A DNA stretch of 29,824 nt from Chara braunii (lineage: Eukaryota > Streptophyta > Charophyceae > Charales > Characeae). The DNA is taken from NCBI GenBank assembly GCA_003427395.1, contig BFEA01000128.1, positions 1,699,718-1,729,541 on the forward strand. The letters run 5' to 3'. Of the stretch, positions 1 through 9,560 are shown one piece after another; the first letter of the stretch is position 1, and every line of letters begins with the position of its first letter. A program made the position numbers and the translations under genes. A model generated the notes under the pieces. That model was not told the origin of the DNA, did not search any database, and saw nothing but the letters and a program-made list of their open reading frames with translations.

Positions 1-73
<73 letters not shown>
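1..73. repeat. (GA)n microsatellite
   Basis: An uninterrupted GA dinucleotide run opens the window and continues beyond its left edge. It ends at about 73, where ordinary mixed sequence starts. It is a simple repeat with no coding content. Confidence 0.97.
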
Positions 74-74
<1 letters not shown>

Positions 75-376
75 ACTGACAGTGCTGCCAGTCGGAAGAC
101 TCTGACGTTAACTCTGACGTTCTGAATTGAACTGCGAAATTCGAACTTGTAAGTTATATGAAGTTATGAACTTAAATTACTTAGTTCAAAGTTCAATCTT
201 CAAACTTCAAAGTGGATCACACTAATTTCATTTTTTTTTTCTCTGTTTCTTTAGTCGTGTGCGTGCTTTGCACTGTTTGCATGTCTGCTAGTTGAATGTG
301 TTTGTTGATTTGCTGCAAGACAGGTGCTCTGCTGCCTGAACTACGAAGTGCAAAGCAGGTGACTGCCTGTCTACTA
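74..376. other. Non-coding AT-rich stretch
   Basis: Between the GA tract and the first dispersed-repeat copy the sequence is AT-rich, with short near-repeats of 'gaagttatgaac'/'gttcaaagttcaa' type at about 140-215 and a T-tract at 231-240. I see no credible gene. If the minus-strand repeat copy at 377-470 is a retroposon, the T-tract could be its degraded A-tail. Confidence 0.5.
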
Positions 377-470
377 GAGGGGGTGATATGAGCAGCCTCG
401 TAGTCTCCTCTGCCGCCACTCCATCTATTGGCAGGGAGCAGCACCTGCTGGAAACTGGGTCCAGCGTCCC
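377..470 (-). repeat. Dispersed ~100 bp hairpin repeat, copy 1
   Basis: Read on the minus strand this copy starts gggacgctggacccagtttc and continues through ccagcaggtgctgctccc to a gctgctcatatcacccc end. It shares this layout with copies at 836, 978, 6052, 14545, 19708, 23071 and 29575. The 5' part can fold (GCTGG with CCAGC). The 3' part forms a second hairpin (CTAC-GAGG with CCTCTAGTAG). About 15 bp beyond 470 (tgtagatg) is also shared with copy 3. No ORF is conserved, so it looks like a non-autonomous retroposon or foldback element. Confidence 0.75.
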
Positions 471-729
471 ATATGTAGATGTTAAGACAAAGGCCGCCAA
501 AGATCTAGTTCCTATGAGCTGGTTTGGTGTGGTGTAAATAAGTACATCTCTTCAAGTATTGTGTTCTTTGGAAAGATATTCCGCAATGTCTTCAGTAGCC
601 TCAAAAAAGGAGGTGTATCCTTTGTCTGAGCTGCAGGATGTAAGTACTCGGGCTTATTGATCACAGCTGGCGCCTATTATTGGGTGAAGAGGTAGGTCTT
701 GCAGGAGGATGGTTAGCCTATTCTTCTTC

Positions 730-938
730 ACCTGCTCGGTTAACCCCCCAGTTTCTCCTGGGGCAGTCAATGCTGGCAGGGAGGGTCAGACTTTTCTCTC
801 AGTTCTTCAAATTTTCAATTCATTGTACTCATCAGGGGACGCTGGGCCCGCTTTCCAGCAGGTGTGGCTCCCAACCAATAGACCGGAGCAACCGGAACCA
901 TTACTAGGGGGGGCTGCTCTTATCACCTCCCCTAGTAA
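730..938 (+). repeat. Dispersed hairpin repeat, copy 2 (long form)
   Basis: The core is at 836-938. The upstream part from about 730 (cctgctcggttaacccccc, then a cagtcaatgctggcaggga-type block) is shared with the copy at 14465-14645, so the full element is about 200 bp. The 3' end forms a 10-bp perfect stem, TTACTAGGGG (901-910) with CCCCTAGTAA (929-938), enclosing gctgctcttatcacc. An A-rich tail follows (949-977) and runs straight into copy 3 in the opposite orientation. Confidence 0.75.
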
Positions 939-948
939 AGGATTTCGT

Positions 949-977
949 TAAAAAAAAAGAAAGGAAAAAACAAAAAA
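949..977. repeat. A-rich spacer between inverted repeat copies
   Basis: This purine tract of A runs broken by G and C lies exactly between plus-strand copy 2 and minus-strand copy 3. It resembles a retroposon A-tail shared at the junction of two inverted insertions. Confidence 0.7.
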
Positions 978-1071
978 GAGGGGGTGATATGAGCAGCCTA
1001 ATAGTGTCCTCTGCCGCCGCTCCATCTAGAAGTGGGGAGCAGCACCTGCTGGAAAACGGGTCCAGCGTCCC
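978..1071 (-). repeat. Dispersed hairpin repeat, copy 3 (inverted relative to copy 2)
   Basis: The minus-strand read gives gggacgctggacccgttttc, then ccagcaggtgctgctcccca, ending gctgctcatatcaccccctc. Together with copy 2 it forms an inverted repeat with arms of about 95 bp and a spacer of about 40 bp, which could extrude as a cruciform or fold as a long RNA hairpin. Confidence 0.75.
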
Positions 1072-1647
1072 ATCTGTAGATGAAAAAGCGGCGAGCTGTG
1101 TCTGTTTAACACTGACCAGACGAGGAGGAAAGACAAACCAAAAGCAGAAAACAACATGAGACCAGCCATACCCTTGCAGTCCTAAGCATCTGGCCAAGGG
1201 GAGGTTGCCTGAGTTCCTCCATCCTCCCCATTCCCCCCGTCGGGAATATTTTTTTTCATCCCACCTGTATTGAGTACTATTGACACTTCTCGGCCGATCC
1301 AAACAGAACCACCTCACAAACGTGCCTCTGGCAGTGAGATCTACGCTCCTCCCATGGATGACTGAGAAGGTGCTAAATTGATTGGAGCGGGTTGTGGCAC
1401 TTCCCTCTGGCTGCTCATGCCGTCCATGGTGGCTCAACTGTCAGTCAACAGGCATCTATCACTTCTCTGCCTCCTGATGAGCATACGCGAACAGACTGGA
1501 CACTCTCGCAGCCTCGATTCAGCTTGAGGTCAATGCAAAAAGAATCAATTGTTATCACGAAGATGCAATATTCATAAGAACGTTGCACACAGATGGAGAA
1601 ATGATCCAAATTTTCAGTAAGGAAAAAAAAAGAGAAAAGAAAAGCAA
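1072..1647. other. Unassigned non-coding stretch
   Basis: No recognisable gene or repeat. Open frames are short and have no familiar motif. The segment ends in an A/G-rich tract (about 1620-1650) immediately before the first recognisable LINE codons. Confidence 0.4.
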
Positions 1648-3514
1648 GACATCAGGTCAGTTGGACCTTCCAGCAGCAATGCATGGAGCGCATGGGGGTG
1701 GGTCCGCTTTTTGCAAATGGGTGCGAGTTCTCCACAACAATGCCTGGGACAAGGTGCAGGTGAAAGGTTTCATGTCGGATTCATACAGAATGTCAAGATC
1801 AGTGAGGCAGGCGACCCCGCTGTTCCTGTTCACGATGGAGGAAGTTGCTGCATTCCTCAGAAAAGACCCCTCGATCGACAGACTGGTGGCAGACCCGGAC
1901 AACCGACCACACCCGGTGCACCTGCCCTAGACCATCCCGTTCGCAGACAACCTCACCATCGTCATCCTTGCCTTCAACTCCTCCTTTGAAGCCCTTACAA
2001 TGGCAATGTTGACCTTCCAGATGGCATGCGCATCAACTGGGCCAAACGGATTCATGGCGGCTGACAGACACGGAGACCCCGTAACCTGCCAATTCCCTGA
2101 GTGGCCTGCGATGGACGGAGTGGAGCGCCCCTCTCAGATATCTGGGTATTCAGGTAAACGAGGAAGGACCCTCTCAAGCACAAATCGCGGTCCTTCTCTC
2201 CAAGATGCAAGTGAAGCTTGACTCCTTGTCCATGTGTACATCTCCGTCTTCGGCAGGGCACTTGTCCTCGATGCCTCGGTCTTCTGTGTTCTGGTACACC
2301 GGCACAGTGTGGACCCCGGGGGCCCCCCTGTGCAAGGACCTCCGCAGAAATGCAGCTGCCTGTTTGTTGACCGGCGACCAGCTCCCCGCTCCTTTATAAC
2401 AGAAGTGGCGGGGCAGACCGTGACTCAGCGCAAGAATCGGAGTGGCTTGGGCATCCTTGACCCGGAGGTGCAGATCAAAGCGCTGCAAACCAAATGGATC
2501 CTGAAACTCCTCACACAGCCGGAACTTCCATGGCACTCCCTGGGACTGCGCAAAATCCACCAACTTGCCAGGTACACAGCACTAAATATCATGCGGGGAC
2601 TATTCTGGGTGATGGCTGAATCTTGGGCCGACCGTCATGCAGGGGAGAGCTGCCCCCTCAGCGCCAGCAGTGGGCCCTGAGCCCCCGAAGCATATTGGAG
2701 CCACCTTCTCAAGATCTGACGGGAGATTCATCCACATAACATCCGTAGACCGGGCAGCCGGGAGGAGGTTCTCAGGCAGCCATTGTTCTCCAACGAGTGG
2801 CTTACCAACCCGCTGGGCACACCCTGGATGTTGACTGCAGCAGACACTAGTTGAGGTAGCTGGTTGGAGAAAGGCGTCTGGCAAGTGAAACACCTCTGAA
2901 ACAATGATCATGTCAGATGGAAAACCTACTCGGAGCTGCGAGCGACGCTCCGGGGCTGCCACAACCTCCAGGAAAACTTCAACAGCATGTTGCTGTCCAT
3001 ATCCACGGAGTGGAACGAACTGCTCCTCGACCCCGACACCTGGAAGGTGAGGGACTGGGCCACGATGGTAACGGAGGAACACACAGCCACAACACTAGCC
3101 TTAGCCACACGGGCGAACCCTACAGGCAACTGGCTGCTGTTCGACATGCACAACATCCTCACCTCAGGTCTTACAGTCAGCAAGTTAGCGCAGCCAGCAT
3201 CAGGTCGTGTGGCAATCCAGTCAGGGGCTCTGCACAAAATCCGAGTAATCGGAACAGAAGAGCGCATTGTTTTTGTGCCCACGACATCCATCTAGGACCT
3301 CAAGATAGACCCAGTGGAATGTTCATGAAGGATGCCCTCGAGGGACCCGAGTGGAGCAATCCGACACGTTGGCTTGCTCCAATACACCATTAGACGAGGC
3401 TACTGCCTCCAAAGACAACGCGTGGACGTTTCCAGCCTCGTGGCCGACGATGGGTCCGGCACACAGGCCTCGAGCTTCCTGGAGCAGCCTGCCTTCGTTG
3501 GGAGAAGATGCTAG
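1648..3514 (+). pseudogene. Decayed LINE ORF2: reverse transcriptase to thumb and linker (LINE-A, 5' truncated)
   Basis: Reverse transcriptase blocks appear in the right order but in shifting frames. MERMGVGPLF is at 1683-1712. WVRVL, KVQVKG and RSVRQ follow in the next frame to about 1812. The catalytic box is degraded to PFADN (about 1937-1951), where YADD/FADD is expected. INWAK (about 2030) and LRYLGIQVN (about 2131) follow. The thumb-type GLGILDPEVQIKALQTKW is at about 2446-2500. RVIGTEERIVFVPTTS at about 3242-3292 matches RVIETEDFTIYCPTTA in the minus-strand LINE at 24.3 kb, so the two are one family. In-frame stops (TAG at 1928) and several frameshifts make it non-functional. The endonuclease and ORF1 are absent, as expected for a 5'-truncated copy. 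The order of motifs makes a LINE near certain; the clade is not resolved. Confidence 0.85.
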
Positions 3515-4861
3515 CCATTAGGAACACCAAGGACATACGAGGGAACAGAGGATCGTCAGCTCTTACAGATTACCATACAAGACAGGGTTAATAGATTCTC
3601 CAGGGCCAATAGATACAGTCCATGATTCACGACTTAGGGTTGGCTATCCTCCTAGTACGTAGCTTAGGGTTGAGGCTGGCATAGCAGTTCCTTAGTACGG
3701 GATGTCGGAGGTGTCAGGAGATACAGCACCTTACGGCAGGGCCGGAACAGGCTCCAGGGATATACGAGGGAACGGAGGATCCCCAGCTCTCTCTACCATC
3801 AACACAATAGAACACTGTAATAATAAACACATGACTCAGGGTTGGCTATCCTCCTGGTACGTAGCATAGGGTCGAGGCTGGCATAGCAGTTCCTTAGTAC
3901 GAGATGTCGTGGTTGCCAGGAGATAACGCCACCTTACCGCGGGGCCGGAACGGGCTCCAGGTATATACGAGGGAACCGAGGATCCCCAGCTCTCTCTACC
4001 ATCAACACAATGGAACACTATAGTAATACACACATGACTCAGGGTTGGCTATCCTCCTTGTATGTAGCATAGGGTTGAGGTTGGCATAACAGTTCCTTAG
4101 TATGGGAGGTCGGGGGTGTCAGGAGATACTGCACCTTACCGCGGGGCCGGAACGGGCTCCAGGGATATACGAGGGAACGAAGGATACCCATCTCTCTCTA
4201 CCATCAACACAATAGAACACTGTAGTAATACAACATAAGGATAAGAGATTCAAAATCATAACTCAAGACTCAGGGTTGGCTATCCACCTAGTACGTAGCA
4301 TAGGGTTGAGGCTGGCATAGCAGTTCCTTAGTACGGGATGTCGGGGGTGTCAGAAGATACTGCACCTTACCGCTGAGCTGGAACGGGCTCCAGGGACACA
4401 CGAGGGAACGGAGGATTCCCAACTCTCTATCATCACCACACAACTGTGCTAGATGGGAGCCACTGTGCACCCTCGTGAAGACCTGTAGTAGCATGTTCAT
4501 ACCTAGCTCCCGAAGTCCCCGGGCAATCGGGCTTGCACGGCGTCTGCTTCAACTAGGGCTGAGCAGGGGGATAGGTGTCTCTGCTTAGCCTGGGTGCCTG
4601 CATCCGCTGTTTGGTCAGGTCACCCCGCGAAGATGGTGATGGGTGATGGTCCCGGGTGGTTAAAACTAGGGTAGGACAGGGGGGGTGGGGTTGCACCAGG
4701 GCAAAAAAAGATGAGAGGAAGGGTGGGTGGGGTCTTCAGAGGGGTTCAGCTGGACAACCGAGTAGCCGAGTACTGTGGGTGACTGCCATCGGTCTAGTAT
4801 CCCACCTCTACAACAACCTGGGCTTAAAAAAATAATACAAAAATAATTTAAAAAAAGGAAA
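3515..4861. mobile_element. Insertion splitting LINE-A, carrying a tandem array and ending A-rich
   Basis: LINE-A homology stops near 3515 and resumes at about 4862 (K-V-stop-S-M-Q-W-L, matching KVRSLQWL in the minus-strand LINE). The intervening 1.35 kb has no LINE similarity. It contains four ~200 bp tandem units, a GC-rich non-coding part (4500-4800) and an A-rich run (4826-4861) at its 3' edge. That A-rich edge suggests a retroposed insert in plus orientation, but no target-site duplication was identified. No coding potential was recognised inside it. Confidence 0.5.
3631..4446. repeat. Tandem repeat, four ~202-231 bp units
   Basis: Units start at 3631, 3833, 4036 and 4267, each with gac(t)tcagggttggctatcc. 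Each continues through gctggcatagcagttcctta, cggaacgggctccaggga and atacgagggaacggaggat to ctctctaccatcaacaca. Unit lengths are 202, 203 and 231 bp. The third carries an extra ~28 bp (around 4238-4266) and the fourth decays after 4446. A partial unit tail (cgagggaacagaggatc) at about 3538 suggests the array once extended left. There is no conserved reading frame across units. Confidence 0.9.
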
Positions 4862-5386
4862 ACCAAGGTGTGAAGCATGCAGTGGTTGCTGGTGCATCTG
4901 GCGTTGCCGGTTAATCAATGGCTCGTCCAGCACAGAAACCCGCACCATGTGCAGCCCCTTGACGATTGCTGCCCACGCTGTTCCCCCGCCCTGGTGGAGG
5001 ACATCTTGCACTGCTTTTTGTTCTGCCCGGAAGATTTCCCCGTCTGGGACCGCGTGCAAAGCCTTTGGACAGCGCTGACCGCCCTCACCTTTCCGGACCA
5101 GCCCCAGATCCATCTGACCGGCTTGGCATCTCTGCCCTCCTTGTCCCCTTACCAAAGTCTCCTCTTCATCAGACTGCAAACACTGGCTCTCCAGATTATA
5201 TGGAAGAGACGGTGTGCAGCTGTCCTGGGAAGCTTGCAACAAGACCCCTGCCACTCTTTAATAGAACTGCTCCAACTCCTGGAGGCGGAATACTGGTTTG
5301 ACTGGAAAAAGACTAAACACGACATCAGGCGTAACCCGCTTAAAAGTGAGGAGACCAGGAAGTTCCATGAACAGACACTCAGCTGA
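4862..5386 (+). pseudogene. LINE ORF2 C-terminal zinc-binding (zf-RVT) region (LINE-A, 3' part)
   Basis: The frame from 4877 to the TGA at 5384-5386 is open for 169 codons and reads as the C-terminal tail of plant LINE ORF2. It has QWLL and PVNQWL, then the Cys/His cluster CCPRC, EDILHCFLFCPEDFPVW, and later LQIIWKRRC. The minus-strand LINE at 23.6-24.2 kb has the same series (LQWLI, NVWL, HCLIECP, IWKRRC). A TGA at 4871-4873 replaces an Arg codon of that relative, so the upstream join is broken. It is separated from its reverse transcriptase by the 1.35 kb insertion. It is a decayed 3' half, not an independent gene. Confidence 0.8.
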
Positions 5387-6050
5387 GGAAAAGTAGCCGT
5401 CATTGAGGGCAGGCAGCCGCAATTTCGGTGGCCACCAGGCCTACGCCCCCCAGCCGGGTCAGGAGCTTGAGGAGGACGCCGGAAGCCAAGAGCCCGTGGA
5501 CCCACCCGCCTGGGCCGTTGCTTCATGCCGAAACCCCGCCCCGACCATGGGGGCACGCGGCCACAAGGGGACAAAAGCAGTAGGAGACCGAGTGACATAG
5601 ACATCACGACATACTCACATCGGGGGTCTTTGCCCAAGTCACTGAGCGCTGACTGTGTAGCTGGGACACTGACTGCTGGGGTAAGACTGGTCAACCCCCG
5701 CCCTGGAGCCTCCCAGGGGCGCTGGTATTGTGCCGGGAAAGGACGGACCAACCATGATGGCCCCTGATTAAACCCTTGCCGGAGGACAGAGCCAACACGC
5801 GGGGCTCGTAGCGTCTTGGGGGGCAGGTAGCAGCTCTTACCCTCCCGGGTGGCGAACAGGCGAGGCTAAGGTTTAGGGTTTTCAGAGGCGGCCGATATAG
5901 ATAGGGCAGTACCGGATGCTCCCTTAGATTAGGGCTGGCCCTGGTCCTGCGTTGGCCCAGGCAACCGAACTGGCGAAGCGTTCGCATGCAGGGGCGATTC
6001 TAGCGAAACTGGGTAAGGCTCCCAGTAATTAGTCCTCAAATTGATGTAAC
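5387..6050. other. Possible LINE-A 3' flank and unassigned GC-rich sequence
   Basis: The segment follows the LINE stop codon and has no strong coding signal. It may hold the LINE 3' UTR, but no tail or repeat boundary is visible. A small hairpin, CTGGG with CCCAG, lies at about 6009-6024. Confidence 0.35.
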
Positions 6051-6051
6051 A

Positions 6052-6152
6052 GGGACGCTGGACCCGATTTCCAGCAGGTGTTGCTCCCCACCAATAGACC
6101 GGAGCTGTCCGCTAGAGCCCCTTTGATCCCGGTGGTGCGCATATCACCGCGG
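6052..6152 (+). repeat. Dispersed hairpin repeat, copy 4
   Basis: It begins gggacgctggacccgatttc, continues ccagcaggtgttgctcccca and ccaatagaccggagc, and ends in a terminal hairpin whose stem is CCGGTG/CACCG-like around gtgcgcatat. Stem bases differ from those of other copies while pairing is kept. T-rich tracts follow at about 6170-6189. Confidence 0.75.
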
Positions 6153-7983
6153 CACCGCAGGCGGCCACAATTTTTTTAATTTTTTTTTGAAAAGCAAGTC
6201 AATCAAAATCAAGAGCGCATGGGTACACACTGCCCACAGTAGGAAACGACTGGCAAATATGCAGCACAGTCGGATTGGATTTTTTTTATTTTTTTTTCAA
6301 TAACAAAACACAGTACGATTTGTCCACCCAGTGCTTTACTCATTCCGGAATGATTGCTGAGGCAAAATACACTCAATTGGCTTCCTTGTCTTCAGACCAT
6401 GCAGCGCCTTGACAGGTGATGGAATGGACTCTGTACTCAACTGGATCATCAGCACTCCAGACATGACATGGAGGAAGGAGGTCATCTAGCGTGGAGGTGT
6501 ATCCGAGACGTAACGCAATAGCTCCTCTCGATGTCAATCATGCAGTGTATCGATTCCCCCATTCTCTGACATGGCATCCCGGAAGGGGTATGGGGTGCTG
6601 TGCTGTGCTCTGCTGTGACATCACGACGGAGCGAATCATGAAAGTGAGAGCAACAGAAGAACGTTGTCAGATCTCCAAAGGGCCAAAGAAGGCACGTTAA
6701 ACCACCATTCGTAATTCTGGAAGTAGCGGCGTACATGCTGCCAGCCATTGCTACAGTGCCGCGACTTTTCCACTTGAATGAATTTGTGCCAGCACCCCAG
6801 GCCCGTTCATCCCAGCATGCCGGGGCGCACGCGTGCCTGCGGCTTTCAGATGTACTGGTGATCTGAAGTGGAGAAAGAGTCGGACATATATAGGTGCAGC
6901 TAGGGAGCTCATAATGGCCAACTTATTGCTGTATCAGCAAATCGTTTTATGACTTCAGTGCGCATTGGGACTTGCTTTGAATGACATTGTGTGGCTCGTT
7001 TATTAACATACATTCTTATATACAATCCATGGTCCCGAACGGTTGTGGACTCTATGGAGGCATGCAGGAGCTTGCCATCCTTCTATTCAGCTGCTGTGAA
7101 CGCACGCCATAGTCAGATTACCCTACAAGTTTGGAAAACAAAATTGGGGATCTTACAATCCGATTTTCTAACTAGCATTTGCTTTCCCAAAAAGGGGATG
7201 GCCTCTGACATTTTATATGCAAACAGAGTTGGAATTCTTGATTGGTTGTCAACAATCACATATGATGTGTGGCTTTCAGCCACAAGCATAGCACTTTTAC
7301 GCTAGCTGTCCCTAAGGGCAATATCACCACCGCAATACCTTGTCAATGATGATGCTATTCTCCCAGTTGGCAGTCGACACCTTACATTGGCTGCGAGTGT
7401 AAAGGAGTAATCAATGTTAATCAATGTTAATCAATGTTGTAGTGCTCTGCATATAGGCCTTGCTTGACCCATTTCTTCTCCCCTAAAAGACCAGGTCCTG
7501 CAATCAATCGAGAAATGTGCGACCTCGGAGGACATTGCGTACGCCTTCCCGACTTTTTTCTTTTTCTTTTTCTTTTTCTGTTTTACCATAACTTGTAGTT
7601 CTTATAAGTTATTACCACTATCATTTTCAAAAGCAGAGAGCGCACAGTATCCCCTCCCGTCGCCTCAAATACTTCCTTATGTGGTAGAGAACCAACTGCT
7701 CCTGCCCTAGACATGACAGAGACCAAAACCGGTCTTCCTCTTCCTAAAAAGTACAGTCTCAGCCACTGCATACCCAGAATACTATCGTTCGAATGCACCA
7801 GAAGTGGGACTTAGCCTTGGCTGGATGAGAAACAATAAAAACTAAATACCACCGGACGTTCTTCTCCTCATCCTTGGCAATTTTTGCCAGGGGCGCCACC
7901 ACCAGCGAGGCAGCATGCATGACGCTGCTCGACAGCATGCCATAATCGCTCCTCTCCTTCCTCGATGTAGTTAGCAAAGAGGG
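6153..7983. other. Unassigned stretch with T-tracts and short repeats
   Basis: No gene recognised. Two similar T-rich tracts (about 6171-6188 and 6280-6298) lie ~110 bp apart. The longest plus-strand frame (6991-7305, 104 codons) has no familiar motif and I do not call it. A three-copy decamer (tcaatgttaa) sits at 7409-7438 and a ctttttc-type pyrimidine repeat at about 7553-7580. Confidence 0.4.
7409..7438. repeat. 10-bp tandem repeat, three copies
   Basis: The decamer tcaatgttaa is repeated three times, the last copy ending gt instead of aa. This is typical replication slippage. Confidence 0.85.
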
Positions 7984-8040
7984 ATGCGTAGGAATTTTAA
8001 TGCTAAATCGTTGCCTCCAAGTGCCCCCATACGCGTACTA

Positions 8041-8217
8041 GAAGTGACCATGCCCGCCCAAGGCAGACCAGCACCAAATGATGAGTGGGTTCTCAAACCA
8101 CTCCTAGAAAAAATGACACAGTGGAAAGACAAACGTACCTTGCTGCTTGGGTGGATGGTGGTCATCAACACCATGGCACAAGTCAGCAGTCTGGGCCACC
8201 GGAAAGACAAACGTACC
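8041..8217 (+). pseudogene. LINE reverse transcriptase fragment (thumb region)
   Basis: The plus frame reads LKPLLEKMTQWKDKRTLLLG then WMVVINTMAQ. This is the pattern of the LINE segment just after the reverse transcriptase palm (a lysine-rich helix, W-K-x-R-x-L-S, then an A-G-R-x-V-V-I-N-type block). Upstream and downstream LINE blocks are missing. An 18-bp stretch (ggaaagacaaacgtacc) occurs at 8123 and again at 8201, so the protein contains KDKRT twice. That is a small internal duplication. It is too short to assign to a LINE family. Confidence 0.55.
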
Positions 8218-8289
8218 CAGTCTGCCACCCACACTTTGATATGAGGGGGGGGTTTGAGCGTGAAATATGCCGATAGGGCCCGTGCCTAG

Positions 8290-9560
8290 GCAGAAATAGT
8301 CTAGGGCACGATGGCGCAGGCCGCTGATTGTATGCTACCGATCCCACAAAACCCCTCCCTGCTAAGTCTAAGATTGCCCCGGGGCCCACTTTGCTTGGGC
8401 TCACACTGCGGGTGTCGCAGCAGGCCCGGAGTCGTTCTGTTTATCGTTGCGACAGAATCGTCTCGACAAGCGAATATAAGTCGAGTAGCCATGACCCATC
8501 CACTTTTCTTGGCAAAGTTGACTCGGCCGACGAATGGTACTCACTCCTTAGTGGATTCCAACGTTCACGAACGTGTTTTACAAACTGTAATCGGAGCAGC
8601 GCCCTCAGAGGTACCTGGGTTAACGCACAGGCTGGCGCGATCGGGGAAGCGAAGCTGTCGACGGAGAGATGAACCTTGGCGGAGGTCCGGCCCTGGTGCA
8701 TTCGAAGAAGTGGGAAGGCGGAGCGGAGAGGGAGATAAGTGCAGCGGGAGGGAAAAGACGTAGCTCCCTCGTCTCCTATCGGATTTGAGCAGGAGAAAGT
8801 ACTAATCCGAGACTCTTGGTGAGGGCGAATGCGGTGGTAGAACCACTTCGTTAGTAAGTTAGTAAGATAGCAGTGTCGAAAACGCAACATGCGCGAAGGT
8901 GTCGGGCTGAAGGCTATGGTGGAAAGGGAGTGACTACTCCATCCGTTTCCTAACGGTTTGGGGCAAGGGAAGGTGCGAAACCGGGGGTTTGGTGTCGGGC
9001 GGTTTCGAATCAGATGTGAGTTTGGGTAAAGAGTCAGTGGAGTAGGCACTACCAAGAGTACGAGGTGCGCGAGAAGGTGTGGAAGAAAGGAGCTATGGCA
9101 GGAAAAAAGGGGATTACTCGCCTGTTTTTCGAGCAAAACAGGCGAGGAAGGATAGCGGGGGTTTTGGGGCCCTGCGAGCGTGATGGAGAGGTTAGTTTTA
9201 ACTATAGATTAGTGAATTAGTTAATATAAGCCTTATAGGCTGCGCCTAGCGGTATATTATTCGATATCCTCGCCGAGAGTTCGGATGCAATGCTCGTTCC
9301 GTTTCGGTTGGTATCACGGTCGGCATGATTTCGTTGGACCACGTTCAGGAAGCCAAGAGAGAATAAGGATGTGGAGGAGTTTCAGGATTGCACAGGCTAT
9401 AAGGGTGTACCTGGCTCTCTTCGTGCAAAAGGTTCATAACGTTTAGTTTACTCCAACGAACTTCGAAGAGACAGCGTATCTCTTCGTATTTCGGCGGCAG
9501 AGTCATTGTGACCGGCTCAGCGAGAGAAGGAGAGCTACCTTACAGAGAGTTGGCGAGTGC
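8290..9560. other. GC-moderate non-coding block with diverged structured repeats
   Basis: No gene recognised. The 231-codon minus-strand frame at 8441-9136 has Ser/Pro/Leu-biased composition and internal near-repeats, and looks spurious. Related purine-rich modules recur near 8735-8800, 8893-8960 and 9068-9150. Each carries a hairpin: TCTCCT/AGGAGA at 8772-8796 (with an overlapping TCGGATT/AATCCGA, 8779-8810), CCGTT/AACGG at 8943-8956, and a 12-bp perfect stem at 9117-9146. GTGGT/ACCAC is also present at 8834-8846. Confidence 0.45.
9117..9146. other. Perfect 12-bp stem, 6-nt loop hairpin
   Basis: CTCGCCTGTTTT (9117-9128) is exactly complementary to AAAACAGGCGAG (9135-9146) around the loop tcgagc. 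It is the strongest single foldback in the 8.3-9.6 kb block. It is not followed by a T-run and there is no bacterial context, so I do not call it a terminator. Confidence 0.85.

Noticed and set aside
6991-7305. 104-codon plus-strand frame
   Set aside because: There is no motif, homology or repeat support. The length is within chance expectation for this window.
8441-9136. 231-codon minus-strand open frame
   Set aside because: It is Pro/Ser/Leu/His-biased and overlies diverged repeat modules and perfect hairpins, with no domain-like pattern. Chance opening in structured repeat DNA is more likely.
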